Below, one piece after another: positions 46,098-54,145 of a DNA stretch of 64,000 nt (the first letter of the stretch is position 1; each line of letters begins with the position of its first letter). The notes under the pieces were generated by a model that made no database searches, was not told where the DNA came from, and saw only the letters and a program-made list of their open reading frames with translations. The position numbers and the translations under genes are program-made. The stretch comes from Loktanella sp. PT4BL (GTDB lineage Bacteria; Pseudomonadota; Alphaproteobacteria; Rhodobacterales; Rhodobacteraceae), in contig NZ_QJJL01000001.1 in assembly GCF_003201935.1 (NCBI RefSeq), positions 434,001-498,000 on the forward strand, given 5' to 3'.

Positions 46098-46892
46098 TCA
46101 GGGTGTGAGCGCAACACGGCCATGGCCTGTCAAGATCCAGCAGTCACGCCCCTCAAACACAGCCGGAAACAGCGGGCGATGATAGCCCGCACCACCATCC
46201 AGATCGACACGGTTGCCAAAATGCTGCGGATAGTCGAGCGCGGTGTGCCCGTGTACGACGAGCTTGCCAAAATCCTCGGTGCTTTCCAGAAATGGTGATC
46301 TGATCCACAAAAGGTCCTCGGGGTCTTGTGCTGCAATGGGCAAACCCGGGCGGATACCTGCATGGACGAAAAGCAGCTCCTCGGTCTCGTACCAAAGCGG
46401 CAGGCCGTCCAGAAAATCCAGATGCGCCGTGGGCACCGCGCGCTGCGCCAGCTCTTGCAATCCGGCGATATCCGTTTTGCCGTCCGGACCCAGACAGGAC
46501 TTGAGAAACTCAAGCCCGCTTTTGCGATCAGTTGTAAAACGCATCTCGGCCTTTACGCCATATGATGCAAGCGTTGCAGTGCCACCCAGACGGGTGTTCA
46601 GCCAGCTGATACCGGAAGCAACGCGCGGATCATGCTGCAGCCCTTGCCGGACAAACCGCGTAAAGAAACGGTCATGATTGCCTTTGAGAAAGACCCAGTT
46701 GCGCCCCGCATCACGGCCCGCCATCAGGGTCTCGATCACGGCCCGGCTGTCCGGGCCGCGATCTGTGTAATCTCCCATGAACACGATCTGCGCATCGTCG
46801 CCACCGTCTGCCGCAATCAGCGCAAGCGCGTGATCAAGCATCTGTTTCTGGCCGTGGATGTCACCGATCGCGTAAATGGGGGTCATCATCAT
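46098..46892 (-). CDS. metallophosphatase, serine/threonine protein phosphatase type
   Basis: 264 aa. The metallophosphoesterase metal motifs are all present: GDIHGQ near the N-terminus, GDYTDRGPDS, KGNHD, then VHAGIRPGLP and VHGHTAL for the later histidines. This is the PPP-type (PrpA/ApaH-like) subgroup, acting on phosphoproteins or nucleotides. Three Met codons in a row open the frame, so the true start is uncertain by two residues. It is 6 bp downstream of serA. Confidence 0.88.
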   Translation of the reverse strand: MMMTPIYAIGDIHGQKQMLDHALALIAADGGDDAQIVFMGDYTDRGPDSRAVIETLMAGRDAGRNWVFLKGNHDRFFTRFVRQGLQHDPRVASGISWLNTRLGGTATLASYGVKAEMRFTTDRKSGLEFLKSCLGPDGKTDIAGLQELAQRAVPTAHLDFLDGLPLWYETEELLFVHAGIRPGLPIAAQDPEDLLWIRSPFLESTEDFGKLVVHGHTALDYPQHFGNRVDLDGGAGYHRPLFPAVFEGRDCWILTGHGRVALTP

Positions 46893-46897
46893 ACCGA

Positions 46898-48490
46898 TCA
46901 GACGTTGAACGTCAGCGGCTTGACCTGCTGGAACGATCCTGTGTCCTCGAGCGCTTTGACCGCCGCGGCCGGGACAGGTTCATCAAGATACAACAGGGCA
47001 ATAGCCTCGCCTTTTGCGGCCGCACGGCCCAAGGTAAAGTTCGCAATGTTCACGTTATGCGCGCCAAGCGTCGACCCCAGCAGACCGATGATGCCCGGCA
47101 CGTCCTCATTGGTGGTATAAACCATGTGTTCACCGATCTCGGCGTCGATGTTGATGCCTTTGATCTGAATGAAACGTGGCTTGCCATCGCTGAAGACAGT
47201 CCCCGCAACCGAACGCTCGCGCTTTTCGGTGACAACGGTGACTTTGACATAGCCTTCAAACGCGCCGGACTGGTCCTGCTTGGTGGTCGAGACCTTGATG
47301 CCGCGCTCTTTGGCGATCACAGGGGCGCTGACCATATTGGTGTCAGGGTTCGCCTTCATCATGATCCCTGCAATCGTTGCCGCTGTCAGCGCCTTGAGGT
47401 TCATCTCGGAGGCCTGACCGTCAAACAGGATGTTGATCGCCTTGATCGGCTCATCCGTCATCTGGCCGATGAAGTTACCCAGATGCTCGGTCAGCTTGAT
47501 CCACGGACCCATGATCTTGGCTTCTTCGGCTGTCACTGACGGCATGTTCAGTGCGTTCTGCACGGCACCCGTCAGCAGATAGTCCGACATCTGCTCGGCC
47601 ACTTGCAGCGCCACGTTTTCCTGCGCCTCGGTGGTCGCGGCCCCGAGGTGCGGGGTGACAACGACGTTGGGCAGGTTGAACAGCGGGCTTTCGGTCGCAG
47701 GTTCCACCGCGAAGACGTCAAAGGCGGCACCAGCGACGTGACCGGCTTTCAACGCCTCGGCCAGCGCCTCTTCGTCCACCAGACCGCCGCGGGCACAGTT
47801 AACGATCCGCACACCTTTTTTCAGCTTCGCGATGTTTTCTTTCGACAGGATATTCTTGGTCTGGTCGGTCAGCGGCACGTGCATCGTGATGAAATCGGAC
47901 CGGGCCAGAAGCTCATCCAGCTCGACCTTCTCGACACCGATTTCAGTGGCGCGTTCTTCGGACAGGAACGGATCATAGGCGATAACCTTCATGCGCAGGC
48001 CCAGCGCGCGGTCGATCACGATAGAACCGATGTTGCCCGCACCGATCACACCCAGCGTCTTGCTGGTCAGCTCGACACCCATAAAGCGCGACTTTTCCCA
48101 TTTGCCAGCGTGGGTCGAGGCGTTGGCTTCCGGGATCTGGCGCGCAACGGCCATCATCATGGAAATCGCATGCTCGGCCGTGGTGATCGAGTTGCCGAAG
48201 GGTGTGTTCATCACGATGATACCCTTCTTGGAAGCCGCCGGAATATCGACGTTGTCCACACCGATACCCGCGCGGCCAATCACCTTAAGGTTGGTCGCGG
48301 CTGCGATGATTTTTTCGGTCGCCTTTGTGGCGGAACGGATCGCCAGACCGTCATATTGGCCGATCACTTCCAGCAATTTGTCCTTGTCTTTGCCAAGGTC
48401 GGGCTGAAAATCCACGTCAATGCCGCGATCTTTGAAGATCTGCACAGCTGCATCAGAGAGTTTGTCAGAGATAAGTACTTTGGGGGCCAT
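46898..48490 (-). CDS. serA: D-3-phosphoglycerate dehydrogenase
   Basis: 530 aa, the long SerA with an N-terminal 2-hydroxyacid dehydrogenase part (GAGNIGSIV NAD site, catalytic Arg/Glu/His in NCARGGLVDEEAL and PHLGAATTEAQ), an intervening domain (EAKIMGPWIKLTEHLGNFIGQM) and a C-terminal ACT domain (DVPGIIGLLGSTLGAHNVNIANFTLGR). It oxidises 3-phosphoglycerate to 3-phosphohydroxypyruvate with NAD+, and the ACT domain usually senses serine. It lies after serC in one leftward unit, with a palindrome pair between. Confidence 0.97.
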   Translation of the reverse strand: MAPKVLISDKLSDAAVQIFKDRGIDVDFQPDLGKDKDKLLEVIGQYDGLAIRSATKATEKIIAAATNLKVIGRAGIGVDNVDIPAASKKGIIVMNTPFGNSITTAEHAISMMMAVARQIPEANASTHAGKWEKSRFMGVELTSKTLGVIGAGNIGSIVIDRALGLRMKVIAYDPFLSEERATEIGVEKVELDELLARSDFITMHVPLTDQTKNILSKENIAKLKKGVRIVNCARGGLVDEEALAEALKAGHVAGAAFDVFAVEPATESPLFNLPNVVVTPHLGAATTEAQENVALQVAEQMSDYLLTGAVQNALNMPSVTAEEAKIMGPWIKLTEHLGNFIGQMTDEPIKAINILFDGQASEMNLKALTAATIAGIMMKANPDTNMVSAPVIAKERGIKVSTTKQDQSGAFEGYVKVTVVTEKRERSVAGTVFSDGKPRFIQIKGINIDAEIGEHMVYTTNEDVPGIIGLLGSTLGAHNVNIANFTLGRAAAKGEAIALLYLDEPVPAAAVKALEDTGSFQQVKPLTFNV

Positions 48491-48520
48491 CGTGCCGCTC
48501 CTTGATTTGTTTGAAACGCA

Positions 48521-48581
48521 GTCCCGGACCTGATCCGGGACCTCTTGCGATAAGGGGGAGGCCCCGGATTAAATCCGGGGC
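48521..48581. repeat. pair of palindromes between serC and serA
   Basis: 48521-48541: GTCCCGGA-CCTGA-TCCGGGAC; 48561-48581: GCCCCGGATT-A-AATCCGGGGC. Two short near-perfect palindromes in the 100-base spacer between co-directional serC and serA. They recall the pairs at 27745 and 61460 but are GC-rich and their cores differ. They could make partial terminators or stabilise the upstream message. Confidence 0.7.
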
Positions 48582-48590
48582 GGCGTTGCT

Positions 48591-49733
48591 TTATTGATTG
48601 GCGATCTCGGTCTCGAACGTCCATTCCAGCCACGGCAGCATCGCCTCGATGTCCGAGGTTTCCACCGTCGCACCGCACCAGATCCGCAGACCGGCAGGGG
48701 CATCGCGGTAGGCACCGATATCAAGCGCGATATTCTCGGCCTCAAGCCGTTTGGCCACAGCTTTGGCGAATGCCGCGCCATCCTTGATCCGGTCATCGGT
48801 GAACTTCAGACAGACGGATGTGTTCGACCGTGTCGCCGGATCAACCGCCAGATTCGCGATCCACGGCTTGTCCGCGCAGAAATTCCAGATGGCCCGCGCG
48901 TTCGCATTGGCGCGGTGTATCAGCGCATCCAGACCACCGATCGAGCGGCCCCATTTCAGCGCAACCAGATAATCCTCAACGGCCAGCATGGAGGGCGTGT
49001 TGATGGTCTCGCCACGGAAAATGCCTTCGATCAGTTTGCCCCCCTTCGTCATGCGGAAAATCTTGGGCAGGGGCCATGCGGGGGTGTAGTTTTCCAAACG
49101 TTCAACGGCGCGGGGGCTCAGAACCAGCATCCCGTGGGCCGCTTCGCCACCCATCACCTTCTGCCAGGAGAATGTCGTTACATCGAGCTTGTTCCAAGGC
49201 AGATCCTGTGCAAATGCGGCCGAGGTCGCATCACAAAGCGTCAGACCCGCACGATCTGCAGGGATCACATCGCCAGAGGTGACACGCACACCAGAGGTCG
49301 TGCCGTTCCATGTAAAGCAGACGTCATTGTCGTAATTCAGCGCCGCCATGTCGACGATCTCGCCGTATTCGGCGGTATGAACAGTCGCCTCGATTTTCAG
49401 CTGCTTGACCACATCGGTCACCCAGCCCGCACCAAAGCTTTCCCATGCCACCATTTCGGCAGGGCGTTCGCCCAAGAGCGACCACATCGCCATTTCAAAG
49501 GCGCCGGTGTCAGAGGCGGGCACGATGCCGATGCGGTAATCCGCAGGAACGCCCAGAATTTCGCGCGTCAGGTCAATCGCCTCGGCAAGCTTGGCTTTGC
49601 CGACGCCCGCACGGTGTGAACGGCCCAAAGGCGCGTCACGCAATGCATCCAATTTCCAGACGGGGGGTTTGGCACAGGGGCCGGAAGAAAAACGCGGATT
49701 AGCCGGCCGCGTTGCCGGTTTGGTCATAACCAT
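48591..49733 (-). CDS. serC: phosphoserine aminotransferase
   Basis: 380 aa of the archaeal/alphaproteobacterial SerC type: [20 protein letters not shown] at the start, [20 protein letters not shown], and the PLP lysine in [18 protein letters not shown]. It transaminates 3-phosphohydroxypyruvate with glutamate. ATG 49733 has GAGGATACCAGCA upstream; the much longer open frame to 50144 is the non-coding leader. It is preceded by a likely serC-leader RNA. Confidence 0.96.
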   Translation of the reverse strand: MVMTKPATRPANPRFSSGPCAKPPVWKLDALRDAPLGRSHRAGVGKAKLAEAIDLTREILGVPADYRIGIVPASDTGAFEMAMWSLLGERPAEMVAWESFGAGWVTDVVKQLKIEATVHTAEYGEIVDMAALNYDNDVCFTWNGTTSGVRVTSGDVIPADRAGLTLCDATSAAFAQDLPWNKLDVTTFSWQKVMGGEAAHGMLVLSPRAVERLENYTPAWPLPKIFRMTKGGKLIEGIFRGETINTPSMLAVEDYLVALKWGRSIGGLDALIHRANANARAIWNFCADKPWIANLAVDPATRSNTSVCLKFTDDRIKDGAAFAKAVAKRLEAENIALDIGAYRDAPAGLRIWCGATVETSDIEAMLPWLEWTFETEIANQ

Positions 49734-49744
49734 TGCTGGTATCC

Positions 49745-49815
49745 TCACAGATATGCGCCCTTCGTTGGGGAAGGGTGTCCCACCGCCGCAGATAGATTGG
49801 GTCACGCGCTGCGGC
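49745..49815 (-). promoter_or_regulatory. serC leader-like structured RNA
   Basis: Leftward 5'-UTR of serC with two stable hairpins: GCCGCAG...CTGCGGC (49815-49785, 17-base loop) and CCCTTC-CCCAAC-GAAGGG (49775-49758), followed by GAGGA. Two hairpins just upstream of serC in an alphaproteobacterium match the known serC RNA motif in place and layout; I did not align it to the covariance model. Confidence 0.65.
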
Positions 49816-49964
49816 AAGAGCGAAATGAACCGAATTCGGCGGATGAGACGATTTTTGCGACACTGCTGTCGCCCATCGGAAACCTGCGCGGCCTTCCGCC
49901 GCACCAGTTGCATGGCCGCAAGCGGCACATATCTACCTTGCAGCAATGTAGAAAGGATCGCCTT

Positions 49965-50204
49965 ATGAAATGTCCCATTGACGGCGCAACGCTCGTTATC
50001 TCTGACCGCAGCGGTGTCGAGATTGATTACTGCCCCGAATGCCGTGGTGTTTGGCTTGATCGCGGCGAGCTGGACAAAATCATTGAACGCTCCGCTGTTG
50101 CCGCGACACCACCGCCCCCACCGCGTGATACGCGTGGCGGCCATGACGATTACCGCCCCAGGAAAAAGCGCGAAAGCTTCCTCAGCGAACTTTTCGACTT
50201 TTAG
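49965..50204 (+). CDS. small zinc-ribbon (TFIIB-type) protein
   Basis: 79 aa. [41 protein letters not shown] contains C-x2-D and C-P-E-C, the treble-clef zinc ribbon of zf-TFIIB proteins, with a flexible proline-rich tail ending in FLSELFDF. Its function is unknown. It is divergent from serC and upstream of serB. ATG 49965 follows AAAGGATCGCCTT. Confidence 0.85.
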   Translation: MKCPIDGATLVISDRSGVEIDYCPECRGVWLDRGELDKIIERSAVAATPPPPPRDTRGGHDDYRPRKKRESFLSELFDF

Positions 50205-50262
50205 GGGTGCACCCTGCCTGCTGTGGCGCTAGACCTTGGGCAATATTGCCATGAGGTCCGCC

Positions 50263-51138
50263 ATGCAGGTTGTCACACTGATTACAACACCCACAGAACG
50301 CAATCTGGATGGGGCGCTGGTTGATAGCCTGCGCAACGCATGGGGCGGCGGGGATGTGAATTGGCTGGCCATTGACGAGGCCGCTGAATTTGCGATTCCG
50401 ACCGTGCCGGACAACCAGTGGGAGGTCTGGGCCGACCTGCAAGCCGCCTGCGTCGATCTGGTGATCCAGCCCCATGAGGGGCGGCGCAAAAAGATGCTGC
50501 TGGCCGATATGGACAGCACGATGATCCGGCAGGAATGTATCGACGAACTCGCCGCCGAGGCGGGGGTCGGCGCGCGCGTGGCAGATATCACCGCCCGCGC
50601 CATGAATGGCGAACTTGATTTCGAAGAGGCACTGATCGAGCGTGTCGGCCTGCTTAAGGACCTGCCTGTCGAGATCATCGAGCAGGTTCTGGATGAGCGT
50701 ATCACGCATATGCCCGGTGGTTATGAACTGGTGCAGACCATGAAAGCGCACGGGGCCTATGCGGCACTGGTGTCGGGTGGTTTCACGGCTTTCACGGCGC
50801 GTGTTGCGGCAACACTCGGGTTTGACGAGAATCGCGCCAATACCTTGTTGTCCGAGAACGGCAAGCTGACAGGCGATGTCGGGCGGCCGATTCTGGGAAA
50901 AGCGGCCAAGGTGACCGCCTTGCAGGAAATCACCTCGCGCCTCGGTCTGACAGCCGCAGATGTGTTGGCGGTCGGCGACGGGGCCAATGACCTTGGGATG
51001 CTGAAACTGGCGGGCACCGGTGTCGCCTTGCATGCCAAACCGGCCGTGCAGGCCGAATGCAATATCCGCATCAATCACGGTGATCTGACAGCGCTGCTCT
51101 TCCTGCAAGGTTATGGCCGCGACGCCTTTGTCACCTAG
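50263..51138 (+). CDS. serB: phosphoserine phosphatase
   Basis: 291 aa. An N-terminal ACT-like segment (~residues 1-70) precedes the HAD domain with DMDSTMI (D82 nucleophile, D84), the helical cap (EALIERVGLLKDLPVEIIEQVL), SGGFTAFT, and GDGANDLGML. It hydrolyses phosphoserine to serine, the last step. The ATG at 50263 follows TGAGGTCCGCC; TTG 50236 and ATG 50251 are alternatives. It completes the serA-serC-serB set in this window. Confidence 0.95.
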   Translation: MQVVTLITTPTERNLDGALVDSLRNAWGGGDVNWLAIDEAAEFAIPTVPDNQWEVWADLQAACVDLVIQPHEGRRKKMLLADMDSTMIRQECIDELAAEAGVGARVADITARAMNGELDFEEALIERVGLLKDLPVEIIEQVLDERITHMPGGYELVQTMKAHGAYAALVSGGFTAFTARVAATLGFDENRANTLLSENGKLTGDVGRPILGKAAKVTALQEITSRLGLTAADVLAVGDGANDLGMLKLAGTGVALHAKPAVQAECNIRINHGDLTALLFLQGYGRDAFVT

Positions 51139-51277
51139 GGTTCTGATCCCGGGCAACACGCCGGAGCAATTGCGTAATATCAATTCCGATCCGGAACACA
51201 TGGCTAGAAAGGTCGCGCGATCTGCGGGCGCCGCACAGGCGCGCAAGGTCGCAAGGCAAAAAGGAGCAAAGCCATGA
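51128..51277 (+). CDS. candidate small basic ORF (49 aa), overlaps serB and the glycine-zipper gene
   Basis: From TTG 51128 (or an internal ATG at 51200, 25 aa) the frame reads SPRVLIPGNTPEQLRNINSD then PEHMARKVARSAGAAQARKV and stops at a TGA overlapping the ATG of the next gene. It is hydrophilic and basic with a near repeat (RKVAR). No Shine-Dalgarno is evident at 51128. It fills the gap between serB and the glycine-zipper gene. It is too short and uncertain to assert. Confidence 0.3.
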   Translation: MSPRVLIPGNTPEQLRNINSDPEHMARKVARSAGAAQARKVARQKGAKP

Positions 51278-51552
51278 AACAGATTATTGCGATGACACTC
51301 GCTGGTGTGACCTTTCTGACGGTGCCCGCCTGCGAGAACCTGACAACCGAGCAACGGACGATTGTCGGCATGACCGGCGGCGCCGCTGCTGGGTTGATCA
51401 CTGCTGATATGTTTGATGCCAACCGCGACTGGCGGTTGATTGCCGCACTGGCGGGTGCTGCTGCGGGGACAATCGTTGCGCAAAACGACGCGACACAGCA
51501 ATGCGCCTATGCGCGCGGTGATGGCACTTACATTGTCGCGCCTTGCCCATAG
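51274..51552 (+). CDS. small glycine-zipper lipoprotein-like protein
   Basis: 92 aa. A signal segment, MKQIIAMTLAGVTFLTVPAC, with a C at the usual lipobox place, then ENLTTEQRTIVGMTGGAAAGLITADMF and ALAGAAAGTIVAQND, glycine/alanine small-residue repeats that can pack in a membrane. An AAAGGAGCAAAGCC site supports the start. Such proteins (SmpA/OsmB-like) are envelope components; no function is known here. Confidence 0.75.
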   Translation: MKQIIAMTLAGVTFLTVPACENLTTEQRTIVGMTGGAAAGLITADMFDANRDWRLIAALAGAAAGTIVAQNDATQQCAYARGDGTYIVAPCP

Positions 51553-51620
51553 CGCAATGAGCCGCAGACGGCTGACAAGCACCTCTTGCATTCGCCTGTC
51601 GCTCTGCGCCACATAGCGAA

Positions 51621-52742
51621 ATGGATAGTACAAAAAAGCCCGCCACAATCGCAGCGCATGCCGCCGGAGCCATTGATCTTCAATCTGGCGGTGTTGTGCC
51701 TGCGCTGCAGCCGTCCACTACCTACCTGCGTGGCGCTGACTATGCGCTGGTCCGTCCCGACAATATCTATTCGCGGGCGGATTCGGACAATCTACGTCAG
51801 GCTGAAGAGGTCTTGCGCAGACTGGAAGGGGCGGAAGAGACACTCCTGTTCCCGTCAGGTATGGCTGCAATTGCGGCGGTGTTCCGGACCTTACCCAATA
51901 GCGGGACGGCGATTGTCCAATCAGGGATCTATTGGGGCACGACCGCGTGGATCAGGGATTTTTGCACGCGGCGCGATATCACCCTGATCGAAGTGGAGGC
52001 CGAGGCGCTGGTGACCACCTGTCAGTCGCAAGCTGCTGATCTGGTTTTTGTTGAAACACCCTCGAACCCTTGGCTGAAAACCGTGGATATCCGTGCGGTC
52101 GCTGACGCCAGCGATGCGACACTGGTTGTCGATGCCACAGCCGCCACGCCCATCCTGACACGCGCGCTCGATTTCGGGGCTGATATCGTCATGCATTCCG
52201 CGACCAAGGGTATCAACGGCCATTCCGACGTTCTGGCAGGTGTCCTTTCGACCCGCGCCAAAGACGCGCCGATCTGGGGCATGATCCGTGCCGATCGTAA
52301 AATGGCGGGTGCGATCCTTGGGCCGTTCGAGGCGTGGCTACTGACGCGGGCCATGCGCACGCTGCCTTTGCGGGTTGAGCGTATGTCACAGAATGCCCAG
52401 ATGCTGGCGGAACACCTGCTGGCCCATACCGCCGTTGAAGGTGTATTCTACCCCGGTCTACCCTCGCACACAGGCCACGACATTGCCTGCCAACAGATGA
52501 CCGGCGGCTTTGGCAGCCTCATGTCGGTGCTTGTCAAAGGGGGGCGGGAGGACGCTCTGCGCGTTGTCGGGAAACTGGAACTCTTCTTGCGCGCGACATC
52601 GCTGGGGGGCGTCGAGAGTCTGGTGGAACACCGGCACACGATTGAACCGCACACCGGTATTCCTGAGAACCTGATCCGCGTATCCGTCGGGATCGAGGAT
52701 ATCGGCGACCTCATCGCCGATTGGGATCAGGCGCTGGCCTAG
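51621..52742 (+). CDS. Cys/Met metabolism PLP enzyme, cystathionine beta-lyase-like
   Basis: 373 aa. The Cys/Met PLP fold is shown by LQPSTTYLRGADYALVRPDNIYSRADSDNLRQAEEVLRRLEGAEETLLFPSGMAAIAAVF and the Schiff-base lysine K196 in MHSATKGINGHSDVLAG, then FLRATSLGGVESLVEHRHT. The start of the frame (PATIAAHAAGAIDLQSGGVVPALQPST) is typical of cystathionine beta-lyase and O-succinylhomoserine sulfhydrylase branches. It cleaves or forms C-S bonds in methionine synthesis; which is not settled. Its TAG stop shares CTAG with the convergent rhodanese. Confidence 0.88.
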   Translation: MDSTKKPATIAAHAAGAIDLQSGGVVPALQPSTTYLRGADYALVRPDNIYSRADSDNLRQAEEVLRRLEGAEETLLFPSGMAAIAAVFRTLPNSGTAIVQSGIYWGTTAWIRDFCTRRDITLIEVEAEALVTTCQSQAADLVFVETPSNPWLKTVDIRAVADASDATLVVDATAATPILTRALDFGADIVMHSATKGINGHSDVLAGVLSTRAKDAPIWGMIRADRKMAGAILGPFEAWLLTRAMRTLPLRVERMSQNAQMLAEHLLAHTAVEGVFYPGLPSHTGHDIACQQMTGGFGSLMSVLVKGGREDALRVVGKLELFLRATSLGGVESLVEHRHTIEPHTGIPENLIRVSVGIEDIGDLIADWDQALA

Positions 52743-53113
52743 TCTTCGGTCGGGCCACCGGCCTCTTTCCAGTCGCCGATACCGCCGACGTTGATCACGT
52801 TCTTGTATCCCATGTCCTTGAGCGTCTTGCCGGCCAATGCGGCCTGTCCGCCTGCGCCACAGACAAGGCAAAGCTCGGCGTCTTTGTCGAAAATCGGGTT
52901 GTGGAACTGCATCTCCGGATCAGCTGCAAACTCAATAAACCCGCGCGGCACGCGGTGCGCACCGGCAATCGTGCCTGATTCTGCGATATCAGCGCTATCG
53001 CGCACGTCGATAAAGGTGGCTTTGCCCTCGACATGTTTTGCAATCGCCTGTTCGGCGGTGATGCGCACAACATGTGCGTTGGCTTCTTCGAGAAAATGCT
53101 TGGCGGATTTCAT
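52739..53113 (-). CDS. single-domain rhodanese-like protein
   Basis: 124 aa, starting at MKSAKHFLEEANAHVVRITA. The rhodanese fold has FIDVRDSADIAESGTIAGAHRVPRG and an active-site loop LCLVCGAGGQAALAGK with C85, then DMGYKNVINVGGIGDWKEAGG. It probably transfers sulfur or detoxifies. The start has GAAACATGAAA context after AGGAGACG. It is downstream of the structured region that ends the response-regulator transcript. Confidence 0.88.
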   Translation of the reverse strand: MKSAKHFLEEANAHVVRITAEQAIAKHVEGKATFIDVRDSADIAESGTIAGAHRVPRGFIEFAADPEMQFHNPIFDKDAELCLVCGAGGQAALAGKTLKDMGYKNVINVGGIGDWKEAGGPTED

Positions 53114-53172
53114 GTTTCGTCTCCTGTTGTTCACAACAAAAGGTAAGGCGCGTGTTGAAAATTGCCACCGCC

Positions 53173-53202
53173 AAAAAAAACGCCCGGGCACGAAGCCCGG
53201 GC
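53173..53202 (-). terminator. rho-independent terminator of the response-regulator transcript
   Basis: Leftward GCCCGGGC-TTCGT-GCCCGGGC, then G and eight U (53180-53173): a strong terminator upstream of the rhodanese gene, ending transcripts from the response regulator or the candidate small RNA. Confidence 0.9.
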
Positions 53203-53301
53203 AAGTCCAACAGGGAGGTGGAGATATAACCCGATCTCCGGCGGGAACCTGGGACCCGGTGATTAGGGGAGGGAAAGGACCAAAATCACCGGGTCGGAGT
53301 A
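53173..53301 (-). ncRNA. candidate 3'-UTR-derived small RNA with a pyrimidine-rich loop
   Basis: Leftward from the regulator stop, a large stem (ACCCGGTGATT/AATCACCGGGT, 11 bp, 53294-53254) carries a 19-base loop containing TTTCCCTCCCC; a second stem is GGAGAT-CGGGTTAT-ATCTCC (53240-53221); then CCACCTCCC unpaired, then the terminator. The pyrimidine-rich CCUCCC segments could pair with Shine-Dalgarno sequences, like the cuckoo/CcsR-type RNAs of Rhodobacter. Inference; structure seen, expression not shown. Confidence 0.5.
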
Positions 53302-53988
53302 CTACGCAACCAATCTATAGCCCCCGGATTCGGTCACAAGAAGGCGCGCATTTGACGGATCTGGTTCTATTTTTTGGCGAAGACGGTAAATATGTGTCTC
53401 TAATGTGTGCGTTGTCACGCCCGCATTATAGCCCCAAACCTCATGCAAAAGCACGTCGCGGGCGACAACACCGTCCGTCGCACGGTACAGGTATTTCAGA
53501 ATATTTGTCTCTTTTTCAGTCAAGCGAACCTTCTTGTCGTCCTCTGTTACAAGCAGCTTTTGGGCGGGTTTGAATGTATATGGCCCAAGCTGGAAAACAG
53601 CATCTTCGGACTGTTCGTGCGTGCGCAACTGGCTGCGGATACGGGCCAGAAGTACGGGGAATTTGAATGGCTTACTGACATAGTCGTTCGCGCCCGCGTC
53701 AAGGCCCAGAATGGTGTCGGCATCACTGTCCTGCGCGGTCAGCATGATGATCGGGCATTTCACGCCCTGCTTGCGCATCAGGCGGCAAAGTTCGCGCCCG
53801 TCGGTATCCGGCAGACCCACATCGAGGATCATCAAGTCATAAAGGCCCTCTTTGGCCTTGATCATCGCGTTGGCACCATCGTCTGCCTCAAAGACGTCAA
53901 AATCTTCGGTCATCAACAGTTGTTCGCCCAGCGCTTCGCGCAGGTCATCGTCATCATCGACCAATAGAATCTTTTTGAGCTGTCCCAT
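53302..53988 (-). CDS. OmpR/PhoB-family response regulator (orphan)
   Basis: 228 aa. The receiver domain has acidic DDDDD at 11-15, the phosphoacceptor D56 in ILDVGLPD, T in MLTAQDS and K in SKPF. The C-terminal winged helix (VRLTEKETNILKYLYRATDGVVARDVLLHEVWGYNAGVTTHTLETHIYRLRQKI) binds DNA. No kinase is adjacent; the nearest sensor kinase in the window is 29 kb away. ATG 53988 follows a perfect AAGGAGGATGTC site. Confidence 0.93.
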   Translation of the reverse strand: MGQLKKILLVDDDDDLREALGEQLLMTEDFDVFEADDGANAMIKAKEGLYDLMILDVGLPDTDGRELCRLMRKQGVKCPIIMLTAQDSDADTILGLDAGANDYVSKPFKFPVLLARIRSQLRTHEQSEDAVFQLGPYTFKPAQKLLVTEDDKKVRLTEKETNILKYLYRATDGVVARDVLLHEVWGYNAGVTTHTLETHIYRLRQKIEPDPSNARLLVTESGGYRLVA

Positions 53989-54145
53989 GACATCCTCCTT
54001 GGTTACGCAATTAGATTTGTGTTCTTGATACGTCCGGGACAACCAATCCCTTCACCCTTTCACACGGACGTGTGATTTTTCGTGCAAATGTTTCACTTTC
54101 CGGCGCAAACGGCTATTTGTTGAAACAAATCACAGGCGGACGCAG

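Noticed and set aside
47603-49619. rightward frames of 300 and 341 codons over serA and serC
   Set aside because: Antisense to two enzymes with full active-site motifs.
51553-51620. SAM-II riboswitch before the cystathionine lyase-like gene
   Set aside because: The 68-base spacer lacks the pseudoknot pattern of SAM-II.
50182-51648. 488-codon leftward frame over serB
   Set aside because: Antisense shadow of the phosphatase gene and its neighbours.
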